Shown here: in pieces, positions 8,148 to 14,805 of the stretch
Layout of the letters: each line of letters starts with the position of its first letter
Position numbering within the stretch: the stretch's first letter is position 1
Assembly: GCA_016892645.1 (NCBI GenBank)
Contig: JAFEMX010000016.1
Location: forward strand, 27,724-91,723
DNA length: 64,000 bases
Direction: 5' to 3'
DNA from: Micrococcaceae bacterium RIT 802
GTDB taxonomy: Bacteria; Actinomycetota; Actinomycetes; Actinomycetales; Micrococcaceae
Program-made: the position numbers and the translations under genes
The notes under the pieces: model-generated
The model's input: only the letters and a program-made list of their open reading frames with translations
Databases searched by the model: none
Told to the model about the DNA's origin: nothing

Positions 8148-8660
8148 ATGGAAGCCGAGACCTCCGGCCGTACAGGTCGCGCATCGCTGGTCCTTGAAGA
8201 GGCCTGGCAAGCGGAATCCATCCGCGATGAAATCGAACTCTTTGCCTTCATCAGGGGCCCGGAGGGGACCTTCGCGCCCAATCTGGTCGTGACCGTGAAC
8301 CCGTTCGGCGGAAACATCGACGAATTCCTCGACCATGCCGTCCATGGCCTCACCACATCCCTCCAGAAGCCGTATCTCTTCGATGTGCGAGTCTGGGACA
8401 GGCATCCGTCATCCAACGGGACCGATCCCTACCAGCCCGTCGACGACGTGGACGTGCGGCAGATGAGCCGGACCATCGGTTACACGCACGAGTCGCCCCA
8501 GACCGGGGCGACCCTGCGCTCGACTGAGTGGCTTTTCATCGAATCTGGACTCGCGGTGCAGGTGACCGGGACGACCACTACGGCCCAATGGCCGGTGTTC
8601 TCCCGAACGCTGGAAACCATGGCCCGCTCCGTGGCCACCACGACGGAAGGCGCGAAATGA
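8148..8660 (+). CDS. DcrB/LpqN-like protein of the T7SS-like cluster
   Basis: A 170-aa soluble protein. The C-terminal half (RTIGYTHESPQTGATLRSTE, then WLFIESGLAVQVTGTTTTAQ and WPVFSRTLETMARSV) has the strand-strand-helix ending of the MOG1/PsbP/DcrB fold seen in mycobacterial LpqN/LpqT and DUF1795 proteins. There is no signal peptide here, unlike LpqN. The ATG at 8148 was chosen over the GTG at 8139 because an AGGCAGGAG ribosome site is correctly spaced only for the ATG. Its stop overlaps the next start by 4 nt. Confidence 0.6.
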   Translation: MEAETSGRTGRASLVLEEAWQAESIRDEIELFAFIRGPEGTFAPNLVVTVNPFGGNIDEFLDHAVHGLTTSLQKPYLFDVRVWDRHPSSNGTDPYQPVDDVDVRQMSRTIGYTHESPQTGATLRSTEWLFIESGLAVQVTGTTTTAQWPVFSRTLETMARSVATTTEGAK

Positions 8661-9508
8661 CCCAGCAGGACTTCACGTTCTTCGGCGGCATCGACCCGGT
8701 GGCCCAGTCGGCACTGGGAGCCCCTCTGCCGGACCTCGCCGAGATCGGCGCCCGTCAGCCGTTTTCCTACGAGGGCGCATGGGTCCATGAAGGCTCCGTG
8801 GAACTGCTGATGAAGATGGTGGACGGATATCGCCCCGGCCGTCTTCAACAAAAGCTACAGCGATCGCAACTGGATGAGCTGCACGAGGCCGAGCTGGTAA
8901 CGGGCAACGAACTCACCGACGGCGGCCGGCTCCTGGCCGCCGTCATGGAGGAAGCCGAAGCTTCCTTCCGGCTCTCCGGACTCATCGGGAATCACGAGGT
9001 GCTGTTCCAGTGCTGGTCCTCCGCGGAAATGGCCCTGGTCATGACGCAGCCCGGGTACCACGCGGCCGGCAATCCGGAATTCGCCGACCAGCCAACGCCT
9101 GCGCATGTCAATGTCCGTGTTGTCCCATTGCTGGACCTCTCGACCATGATGGCCAAGTGGGTGGGCCTTGCACCGGCGTGGAATTTTGACGTCCAGCCCG
9201 TCGAGATCCCCATGTCGGCGGTCGAAGCCCAGATGAACGGTTCCTCCTCCGTGCCCGAGGGATCCAACGATGTCCTTCAGGACGCATGGAACGGGAAGTG
9301 GATGCTCTGGAGCCTCGAGGGGGGATGCCCCACCGGTGATCTGGAGCCCTTGACCTACCTCACGGCCGGCCGCCGGGGCCAGCAACGGCTGGCCCAGCGG
9401 GACAGCGGGTCCGTCATGCTGGTTCCCACGGGATCGACGCATGTGTTCGACCAGTTGGAGGACCGCATCCAGGCCATGGTTTTCCAACGCCCCGTAACCC
9501 TTCCCTGA
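8657..9508 (+). CDS. EspG-like protein of the T7SS-like cluster
   Basis: A 283-aa soluble protein starting MTQQDFTFFGGIDP, with its ATG overlapping the previous stop (ATGA); the frame is open further upstream but without ribosome site or similarity. Size, central beta-rich layout (VLFQCWSSAEMALVMTQPGY) and the ending (GRRGQQRLAQRDSGSVMLVP then THVFDQLEDRIQAMVF) are reminiscent of EspG, the cytosolic chaperone that keeps PE/PPE-type substrates soluble in ESX systems. Similarity is weak by eye, so the name is tentative. Coupling to the DcrB-like gene supports a joint role. Confidence 0.45.
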   Translation: MTQQDFTFFGGIDPVAQSALGAPLPDLAEIGARQPFSYEGAWVHEGSVELLMKMVDGYRPGRLQQKLQRSQLDELHEAELVTGNELTDGGRLLAAVMEEAEASFRLSGLIGNHEVLFQCWSSAEMALVMTQPGYHAAGNPEFADQPTPAHVNVRVVPLLDLSTMMAKWVGLAPAWNFDVQPVEIPMSAVEAQMNGSSSVPEGSNDVLQDAWNGKWMLWSLEGGCPTGDLEPLTYLTAGRRGQQRLAQRDSGSVMLVPTGSTHVFDQLEDRIQAMVFQRPVTLP

Positions 9509-9613
9509 CCGACATGCGCACGCGCGGCTGCTGGAAGTGCTTGCACTAGGCTGGTGGCCATCACGTTCATCGAGACGGCTCGCCCGCCCGTTCTCCGATC
9601 CCGAGGAGTCCCC

Positions 9614-11323
9614 ATGCCCCAGCACGCCCAGCACATTCCCTGGTGGCAGGACGCGGTCATCTACCAGGTATATCCCCGCTCCTTCGCCGACGCGGACGCC
9701 GACGGCATGGGCGACCTGCGCGGAGTCGCCTCCAAACTCGGCTACCTGAAGAACCTGGGAGTCGACGCCGTCTGGCTCTCGCCGTTCTACAAGTCCCCGC
9801 AGGCCGACGCCGGCTACGACGTCGCCGACTACCGGCAGATCGATCCCCTGTTCGGGACCCTCGCCGATTTCGACGACATGCTCGCCCGGGCCCATGCCCA
9901 GGACACCCGGATCATCGTAGACCTCGTGCCGAACCACACCTCGGATGAGCATGCGTGGTTCCAGGAGGCACTGGCCGCGATTCCGGGTTCCCCCGAACGC
10001 GACCGTTACATCTTCCGCGACGGCAAGGGCCCGAACGGGGACCAGCAGCCGAATAACTGGCAGTCGCTTTTCGGCGGCCCGGCCTGGACGCGCACGGTCG
10101 ATGCCGACGGCACGCCCGGACAGTGGTACCTGCACCTCTTCGACGTGAAGCAGCCGGACCTGAACTGGGACAACGAGGAGGTCCACGCCGAGATGCGCGA
10201 CATCCTGCGCTTCTGGCTGGACCGCGGGGTCGACGGCTTCCGTGTGGATGTCGCCCACGGCATGGTCAAGGCCGAGGGATTGCCCGACTGGTCGGAGAAG
10301 GTCAGCATGGTCCAGGGCACCGAGGAGGCAGCCGTCAAGGAGACCCCTCCGTACCTCGACCAGGAGGGCGTCCACGCGATCTACGAGGAGTGGAACGCGG
10401 TCCTGGCCGAGTACGAGGGCGACCGGATGATGGTGGCCGAGGCCTGGGTCGAGCCCATGGAGCGGATCTTCCGCTATGTGCGCGAGGGCGAGATGCAGCA
10501 GGCCTTCAACTTCGGGTTCCTGCTGGCGGGCTGGAGCGCACCGAACATCGTGGAGAACGTCACCGAGACCCTCGCGGAGGCGGCACTCGTCGGCGCCCCG
10601 CCCACCTGGGTCCTCTCCAACCACGACACCGTCCGGCACTGCTCCCGCTTCGGGCTCGAAGACCCGACCACCTTCCCCAAGGGGATCGGCGCCCAGGACG
10701 AACAGCCCGACGAGGCCCTCGGCGCGGCGCGCGGCCGCGCGGCCGCGCTGGTCATGCTGGCCCTGCCCGGCTCGGCCTACATCTACCAGGGCGATGAACT
10801 GACGCTGCCCGAACACACCACCCTGCCGGACGAGCTCCGCCAGGACCCGAGCTTCTTCCGCACGAACGGGGTCGAGCGCGGCCGCGATGGCTGCCGCATT
10901 CCCATGCCGTGGACCGCCGGAACCCCGGGCCTCGGGTTCTCGCGTGCAGTGGACGACGGCGATGCACCGGCTACCGCTGGTGCCCGGCCGTGGCTGCCGC
11001 AGCCCGAGAGCTACTCCAGGTACGCGGCAGACCAGCAGGTGGGCGTGGTCGGATCGGCCTTCGAGCTCTACCGCTCGCTGCTGGCCCTGCGCGCGGACCG
11101 GGAACTCGGACGCGGCAGGCTCGAATGGTCGCCGCAGAACGCCCCCGAGGACGGCGTGCTGTCCTACACCAACGGCGCGCTGCAGGTGCTGGCCAACGTG
11201 GGCACCGACCCGGTGGAGGTGCCGGCCCAGATGGCCGTTGCCCTGTCCAGCAGCCCCGATGCGCTCACCGACGAGGGCCTGCTCGCCCCGGATGCCGCGC
11301 TCTGGCTCCTGCCCCGCGGCTAG
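9614..11323 (+). CDS. GH13 alpha-glucosidase / oligo-1,6-glucosidase
   Basis: Cytosolic glycoside hydrolase of 569 aa that should release glucose from the non-reducing ends of malto- or isomalto-oligosaccharides. The family regions are intact: DLVPNHTSDEH, FRVDVAH with the nucleophile Asp212, VAEAWVEP with the acid/base Glu276, and SNHDT with Asp338; QGDEL is also present. The ATG at 9614 follows CGAGGAG and begins MPQHAQHIPWWQDAVIYQVYP at the family start. No signal peptide. It is monocistronic and converges on the Asp23/AmaP operon one base after its stop. Alternatives within the family (trehalose-6-phosphate hydrolase, sucrose hydrolase) cannot be excluded. Confidence 0.9.
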   Translation: MPQHAQHIPWWQDAVIYQVYPRSFADADADGMGDLRGVASKLGYLKNLGVDAVWLSPFYKSPQADAGYDVADYRQIDPLFGTLADFDDMLARAHAQDTRIIVDLVPNHTSDEHAWFQEALAAIPGSPERDRYIFRDGKGPNGDQQPNNWQSLFGGPAWTRTVDADGTPGQWYLHLFDVKQPDLNWDNEEVHAEMRDILRFWLDRGVDGFRVDVAHGMVKAEGLPDWSEKVSMVQGTEEAAVKETPPYLDQEGVHAIYEEWNAVLAEYEGDRMMVAEAWVEPMERIFRYVREGEMQQAFNFGFLLAGWSAPNIVENVTETLAEAALVGAPPTWVLSNHDTVRHCSRFGLEDPTTFPKGIGAQDEQPDEALGAARGRAAALVMLALPGSAYIYQGDELTLPEHTTLPDELRQDPSFFRTNGVERGRDGCRIPMPWTAGTPGLGFSRAVDDGDAPATAGARPWLPQPESYSRYAADQQVGVVGSAFELYRSLLALRADRELGRGRLEWSPQNAPEDGVLSYTNGALQVLANVGTDPVEVPAQMAVALSSSPDALTDEGLLAPDAALWLLPRG

Positions 11324-11324
11324 G

Positions 11325-11939
11325 TCAGCGCACGCGTTCGGCGCGTGACATGCGGGTCCGGGCGCCCGTGGCCAAGTGGATGACCACGGGGCCGCTGGCG
11401 CCCAGCATCCCGTCCATGTCCACGACGAGTTCGGCCAGGTCCTCGGCGATGCGGTGCGGTGCTGCACCGAGCCGAGGCTGGACCTTGATCCGCAATCCTG
11501 CCTCGTGCTGTGGGGACGTCCAGGACGTGACGGACACCGTGACCAGGTCGGGCCGTCCCGCCAGGGACGCCTTCAGGGCCTGTTCGGGAACTGCCGCGGA
11601 CAGTTCGACGATGCCGCGCGTGGCCTCCTCACGGAACTCGCGGACGAAGATTCCCGTCTTGCCCTGCCCCTGCACGGCGACCCACCAGATCATCAGCAGG
11701 ATCAGTGCGATCATCACCACGGAGACGACGATCCACAGCCAGGAGTCCCGCTGGCCCTCCAACGTGGTTGCATCGAGCAGCCCGGTGAATCCGGTGCCCA
11801 CCTGATCGGCGAGCCCGCGCCATCCCTCGGCATACGCGGGGACCGCCACCAGCAGCAGGCCATGCAGCCCCATCGCGGACAGGGCCAGGCCCAGGAGCGT
11901 CAACACGATCCTGTTGGTGATGCGTGGGGTCCTGTTCAT
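11325..11939 (-). CDS. AmaP-like membrane anchor of the Asp23 envelope-stress cluster
   Basis: A 204-aa protein with two transmembrane spans in its N-terminal half (IVLTLLGLALSAMGLHGLLL and WLWIVVSVVMIALILLMIWW) and a soluble C-terminal domain, the arrangement of AmaP, which anchors Asp23 to the membrane in Gram-positive bacteria. It is the last of five minus-strand genes, each overlapping the next by 4 nt. The start ATG overlaps the stop of the DUF6286 gene. Its stop lies one base from the convergent alpha-glucosidase stop, leaving no space for a terminator. Confidence 0.75.
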   Translation of the reverse strand: MNRTPRITNRIVLTLLGLALSAMGLHGLLLVAVPAYAEGWRGLADQVGTGFTGLLDATTLEGQRDSWLWIVVSVVMIALILLMIWWVAVQGQGKTGIFVREFREEATRGIVELSAAVPEQALKASLAGRPDLVTVSVTSWTSPQHEAGLRIKVQPRLGAAPHRIAEDLAELVVDMDGMLGASGPVVIHLATGARTRMSRAERVR

Positions 11940-12514
11940 TGCCCGACCACCCCCGTCTCGGCAACGTGCACCCGAACGTCGGGCACCGGTTCGATACGGT
12001 TGGCCCGCAATTCATCGTCGATGGCCGCGTGGACGACGGCGGCATCGATGCCGATGCCCGAGGTCGGCCGCAGCTGCACGTCGACGTGGTTGCGGCTGAC
12101 GATCACCACGACCTGTTCGGGGGTCACCCCGGCCTCCGTGCGGGCCCGACGGGCCAGCGTCGAGGCCAGCACGCCGTCGTCGACGATCACGATGGCCCGC
12201 TCGTTGGGGATGGCGTGCCGGGCGCGGCGTCCCGGCAGGATCCCGTGGAGCAGGAAGAAGAGGCCCAGGGCCAGCAGGACCAGCGACCCGGCCGCCAGGA
12301 CCAGGGGATTCGCCGAATCCGGCAGGTCGGTCAGCCATTGGCCCCATTGGCCGGGCGAGCGGATCCAGACGTCCTGTCCGAGCGACTTCATGGCAGCCTC
12401 GAACATGAAGTAGAGGCAGATGGCGGTCACCAGCACGGCTGCGATGATGGCCGCCGTGGACCGGGCACTGTGCAGCTCATGCGACTGGAGCTTGCGGCGT
12501 TCGCCGTCGTTCAT
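11936..12514 (-). CDS. DUF6286-like two-span membrane protein
   Basis: A 192-aa protein with spans TAAIIAAVLVTAICLYFMF and PLVLAAGSLVLLALGLFFLL, followed by a soluble domain resembling the DUF6286 proteins found in actinobacterial Asp23 clusters (IPNERAIVIVDDGVLASTLA, then ARRARTEAGVTPEQVVVIVS). It is embedded between the second Asp23-like gene and the AmaP-like gene with 4-nt overlaps on both sides, so it belongs to the same envelope-associated complex. No enzymatic motif is seen. Confidence 0.7.
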   Translation of the reverse strand: MNDGERRKLQSHELHSARSTAAIIAAVLVTAICLYFMFEAAMKSLGQDVWIRSPGQWGQWLTDLPDSANPLVLAAGSLVLLALGLFFLLHGILPGRRARHAIPNERAIVIVDDGVLASTLARRARTEAGVTPEQVVVIVSRNHVDVQLRPTSGIGIDAAVVHAAIDDELRANRIEPVPDVRVHVAETGVVGQ

Positions 12515-12879
12515 GCCATCCTCCTTCGGCGCAGGACCACGCCGGTGACCCGGACATCAACGCGGCTGATGTGGGACCCGGTCAGCTCAATGAAACGGTC
12601 CCGCACATCCGAGCGGGCATCACGGGCGCGGGCCAGCACGGATTCCCGTGGATCAACGGCATCGGTCCGCCCGTAAACGAGCGGGGAAATGGGCATGGGC
12701 AGGCTCAGGCCCAGCGCCAGCGCCCCGTACTCGTCATTGAGCGCTACCCGGATCTCGCCCGGCTGCACCTCGAAGACCTCGGCGGCGATGATCCGTGCGG
12801 AACTGCTCAACGCCTGGGTGCTCACGCGGGTATGACCGGCCAGGGTGCGCGGCCCGGGCCCGTGGTTCTCGGCGCTCAC
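12511..12879 (-). CDS. Asp23/Gls24-like protein, second copy in the operon
   Basis: A 122-aa protein of the alkaline-shock Asp23 fold. It reads TRVSTQALSSSARIIAAEVF, then PGEIRVALNDEYGALALGLS and, near the end, VRDRFIELTGSHISRVDVRV. The start is the GTG at 12879, which overlaps the TGA of the upstream 63-aa gene (GTGA); a longer open frame upstream is a shadow of that gene. It is more diverged than the first Asp23 gene of the operon, which suggests a structural partner rather than a recent duplicate. Confidence 0.72.
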   Translation of the reverse strand: MSAENHGPGPRTLAGHTRVSTQALSSSARIIAAEVFEVQPGEIRVALNDEYGALALGLSLPMPISPLVYGRTDAVDPRESVLARARDARSDVRDRFIELTGSHISRVDVRVTGVVLRRRRMA

Positions 12880-13067
12880 GACGATGAACGCCGGCCCGTG
12901 AGGGCGTCCCGCACCGAACGCAGGTCGAGGCGGCCGTCCACGAAGCGGCCGATGAAGGCCCCCACGGCGAGGAAGACCGCCATGAGCAGGAAGCCGCCGA
13001 AGCCGTGTGACAGTGCCGACCAGCCCAGCACGGCGGCGATGGCCAGTCCAAGGAGTGTGGGGTTCAT
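12876..13067 (-). CDS. Small membrane protein of the Asp23 operon (DUF2273-like)
   Basis: A 63-aa protein whose first ~45 residues are almost entirely hydrophobic with two glycine-rich spans (TLLGLAIAAVLGWSAL and FGGFLLMAVFLAVGAFIGRF), followed by a short basic tail. Small DUF2273-type proteins occupy the same position in other Asp23 operons. Both ends overlap neighbouring genes by 4 nt. Confidence 0.72.
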   Translation of the reverse strand: MNPTLLGLAIAAVLGWSALSHGFGGFLLMAVFLAVGAFIGRFVDGRLDLRSVRDALTGRRSSS

Positions 13068-13573
13068 GGTTGCTCCGCAGGGTCGATGGTGGACCCGCCA
13101 GCAGCCCCGGCGGGAGGGGTGGTCGGCGCACGCACCGGGGGTTCCGGCAGCCCCGGAGCGGACGCGGTCTGCGCCGGCGCGGTGGACGCGTCGGGAATGT
13201 GCACGTCACCGATCTCCACGTTCACCTCGATGACGGATAATCCGGTGATCCGCTCGACCGCCACGTAGACGGCGGCACGGACATTATCGGCGATCTGCTG
13301 CAGCGGCAGGCCGTAGGCCGCGGTGAGGATGATGTCGACGGCGACTTCCCGCTGCCCCACTTCGGCGGAAACCCCCGGGGACCCCTCGCCGGCCCCGACG
13401 GCCCCGCGCAATGCCCCCAAGGCGCGGTTGGAGCCGACTCCCAGGAACTGCACCCCGGGCACCGATCGGGCGGCGGTTGCCGCCACCTTGGCCACGGCGG
13501 TGTCGGAGATCGACGTGGACCCCGTCGCCGGCGTGGCGGCCGGCTGCGCGGAGGTGTGCCCAGACTGGTCCAT
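13064..13573 (-). CDS. Asp23/Gls24 family envelope-stress protein
   Basis: First gene of the five-gene operon, 169 aa. The Asp23 domain covers residues ~20-125: ISDTAVAKVAATAARSVPGV, then AVDIILTAAYGLPLQQIADN and AVERITGLSVIEVNVEIGDV. The C-terminal ~45 residues are Pro/Ala/Thr-rich and disordered. Asp23 proteins are abundant, membrane-associated through AmaP, and linked to cell-envelope homeostasis and alkaline shock. The 3' end overlaps the next gene by 4 nt. Confidence 0.85.
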   Translation of the reverse strand: MDQSGHTSAQPAATPATGSTSISDTAVAKVAATAARSVPGVQFLGVGSNRALGALRGAVGAGEGSPGVSAEVGQREVAVDIILTAAYGLPLQQIADNVRAAVYVAVERITGLSVIEVNVEIGDVHIPDASTAPAQTASAPGLPEPPVRAPTTPPAGAAGGSTIDPAEQP

Positions 13574-13648
13574 GGTGGGGGCCTTTCATTGGGAGCGCGG
13601 TCTGAGAACCACCCTACCGTCCCCGGGACGGCGACCGCAGATGCAGAA

Positions 13649-13673
13649 AACCCCCCGGGGTTACCGAGGGGTT
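13649..13673 (-). terminator. Terminator after the tRNA-Phe gene
   Basis: A 10-bp stem (AACCCCTCGG against CCGGGGGGTT, one T-G pair) followed on the minus strand by TTTT begins about 6 nt after the CCA end of tRNA-Phe. It should end the tRNA operon and separate it from the Asp23 operon. Confidence 0.75.
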
Positions 13674-13678
13674 CTAGC

Positions 13679-13754
13679 TGGTGGCTCCGACCGGCGTCGA
13701 TCCGGTGACCTTTCGATTTTCAGTCGAACGCTCTACCAACTGAGCTACAGAGCC
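13679..13754 (-). tRNA. tRNA-Phe (GAA)
   Basis: Full cloverleaf: acceptor GGCTCTG/CGGAGCC, D arm TAGCTCAGTTGGTAGAGC, anticodon loop CTGAAAA with GAA, T arm GGTCG...CGGCC-type with GTTCGA-like loop reading CGGATCGACGCCG. Discriminator A and an encoded CCA at 13679-13681. Third gene of the Glu-Asp-Phe cluster. Confidence 0.95.
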
Positions 13755-13806
13755 TGGCATCATCTAGGATGATCACCGTGATCTTCCGTGCAACGGAAAA
13801 CCAAAG

Positions 13807-13880
13807 CGACCCTGACGGGACTTGAACCCGCGACCTCCGCCGTGACAGGGCGGCGCGCTAACCAGCTGCGCTACAGGGCC
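13807..13880 (-). tRNA. tRNA-Asp (GTC)
   Basis: Cloverleaf with acceptor GGCCCTG/CAGGGTC, D arm TAGCGCAGCTGGTTAGCGC, anticodon stem-loop CGCCCTGTCACGGCG with GTC, T loop GGTTCGAACC and discriminator G. CCA is not encoded. It lies between tRNA-Glu and tRNA-Phe in one transcript. Confidence 0.95.
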
Positions 13881-13961
13881 TAGTTCACAAGGTTTTACCC
13901 TCGCTTCACAAGTCCAAAACTTTACCAGAGATTTTCGCTCCGGCGAAATCAGGACCTGCAG

Positions 13962-14034
13962 TACCCCCAACGGGATTCGAACCCGTGCCGCCGCCGTGAA
14001 AGGGCGGTGTCCTAGGCCGCTAGACGATGGGGGC
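13962..14034 (-). tRNA. tRNA-Glu (TTC)
   Basis: Cloverleaf with acceptor GCCCCCA/TGGGGGT, D arm TCTAGCGGCCTAGGA, anticodon stem-loop CCGCCCTTTCACGGCGG with TTC, T arm ACGGGTTCGAATCCCGT and discriminator A. CCA is not encoded. First gene of the tRNA operon, about 42 nt after the -10 element. Confidence 0.95.
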
Positions 14035-14076
14035 CGGACGGCTGCCGAACACAAGTGTCCCGCAGCGACCTCATCA

Positions 14077-14104
14077 ACTATAAGGCACCGTGTCGCCTGT
14101 GCAA
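14077..14104 (-). promoter_or_regulatory. Promoter of the tRNA-Glu-Asp-Phe operon
   Basis: On the minus strand a -35 TTGCAC (14099-14104) and a -10 TATAGT (14077-14082) are 16 bp apart, close to the housekeeping sigma consensus and correctly placed before tRNA-Glu. This is one of the clearest promoters in the window. Confidence 0.7.
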
Positions 14105-14150
14105 AACCGCGCGCGGCACCCGCGGGAAGGCCTATGGATAGAGTCCACAC

Positions 14151-14522
14151 ATGAGCTACAGCATGACGCCCGACGAGTTCGAATCCGCCGTCTCCGACGC
14201 ACTCGAGAACATCCCCGCGCCGCTCCTCGACATGATGGACAACGTGGCGGTCTTCATCGAAGACCGCTACGAACCGCAACCGGGGGAAGACGCGCGGACG
14301 TCGCTGCTGGGACTGTACGAGGGGGTGCCCCTCACCGAACGCGACGACGGCTGGGCCGCCGGCGCCCTCCCCGACCGCATCATCATCTTCCAGGAGGACA
14401 CCCTGGCCGCCTGCGCCTCCCGCGAGGAGGTGATCGCCGAGGTCCAGATCACCGTCGTCCACGAGATCGCGCATCATTTCGGCATCGACGATGACAAACT
14501 GCACCGCCTCGGCTGGGGGTGA
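14151..14522 (+). CDS. Zincin-like metallopeptidase family protein (PF06262 type)
   Basis: A 123-aa protein with HEIAHHFGIDD near the C terminus, the HExxH zinc site of the small minimal-zincin family widespread in actinobacteria. N-terminal part MTPDEFESAVSDALENIPAP and the central GLYEGVPLTERDDGWAAGAL and PDRIIIFQEDTL segments are typical. Length is normal for the family. It is transcribed divergently from the tRNA operon. Its substrate is unknown; the family is known mainly from structures. Confidence 0.88.
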   Translation: MSYSMTPDEFESAVSDALENIPAPLLDMMDNVAVFIEDRYEPQPGEDARTSLLGLYEGVPLTERDDGWAAGALPDRIIIFQEDTLAACASREEVIAEVQITVVHEIAHHFGIDDDKLHRLGWG

Positions 14523-14570
14523 CCGTCACCCTTCCGCAACTTTTGTGCCACGGCCTGGGGGTGCCGGGCG

Positions 14571-14609
14571 CCGTCCGGATCCGAGCTCCGACCGCGGAAT
14601 CCCGGACGG
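14571..14609 (+). terminator. Weak hairpin after the metallopeptidase gene
   Basis: CCGTCCGG and CCGGACGG are complementary arms with a 23-nt loop, about 50 nt after the stop at 14522. There is no T-run and the loop is long, so this is only a possible terminator. Confidence 0.25.
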
Positions 14610-14681
14610 GAATGCCCGAAACGCCGGGGTGAACGCACCAAAATGACACAGATGTTATTTATGATGTGGGAGTGACTCGTG

Positions 14682-14711
14682 TTGCCACTGTTACATTAAG
14701 TCGCCTATTCT
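14682..14711 (+). promoter_or_regulatory. Candidate promoter of the NlpC/P60 gene
   Basis: TTGCCA (14682-14687) and TATTCT (14706-14711) with an 18-bp spacer lie in a locally AT-rich stretch about 95 bp before the start codon. The implied leader of ~90 nt was examined for the c-di-AMP (ydaO) riboswitch often found before such genes; its conserved sequences are not seen. Confidence 0.45.
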
Positions 14712-14805
14712 CATGTGAAGCAGTAACTAAACCGTGATCCGACACGCTGGGACGACCAGCAATTTGAGATCCGGCTTGGTTCATCATTCGCAGTGAGGAC
14801 TCAGT

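Noticed and set aside
8855..11467. 870-codon open frame on the minus strand
   Set aside because: Antisense to the EspG-like and GH13 genes, whose motifs are intact; its translation is Gly/Arg/His-rich without family features. It is an artefact of high GC.
13679..14034. tRNA cluster as integration site of a mobile element
   Set aside because: No integrase, no partial tRNA duplicate and no shift in gene content next to the cluster.
14712..14805. c-di-AMP (ydaO) riboswitch before the NlpC/P60 gene
   Set aside because: Expected from other actinobacteria and attractive because disA is in the window, but the leader is short and the conserved riboswitch sequences are not seen.
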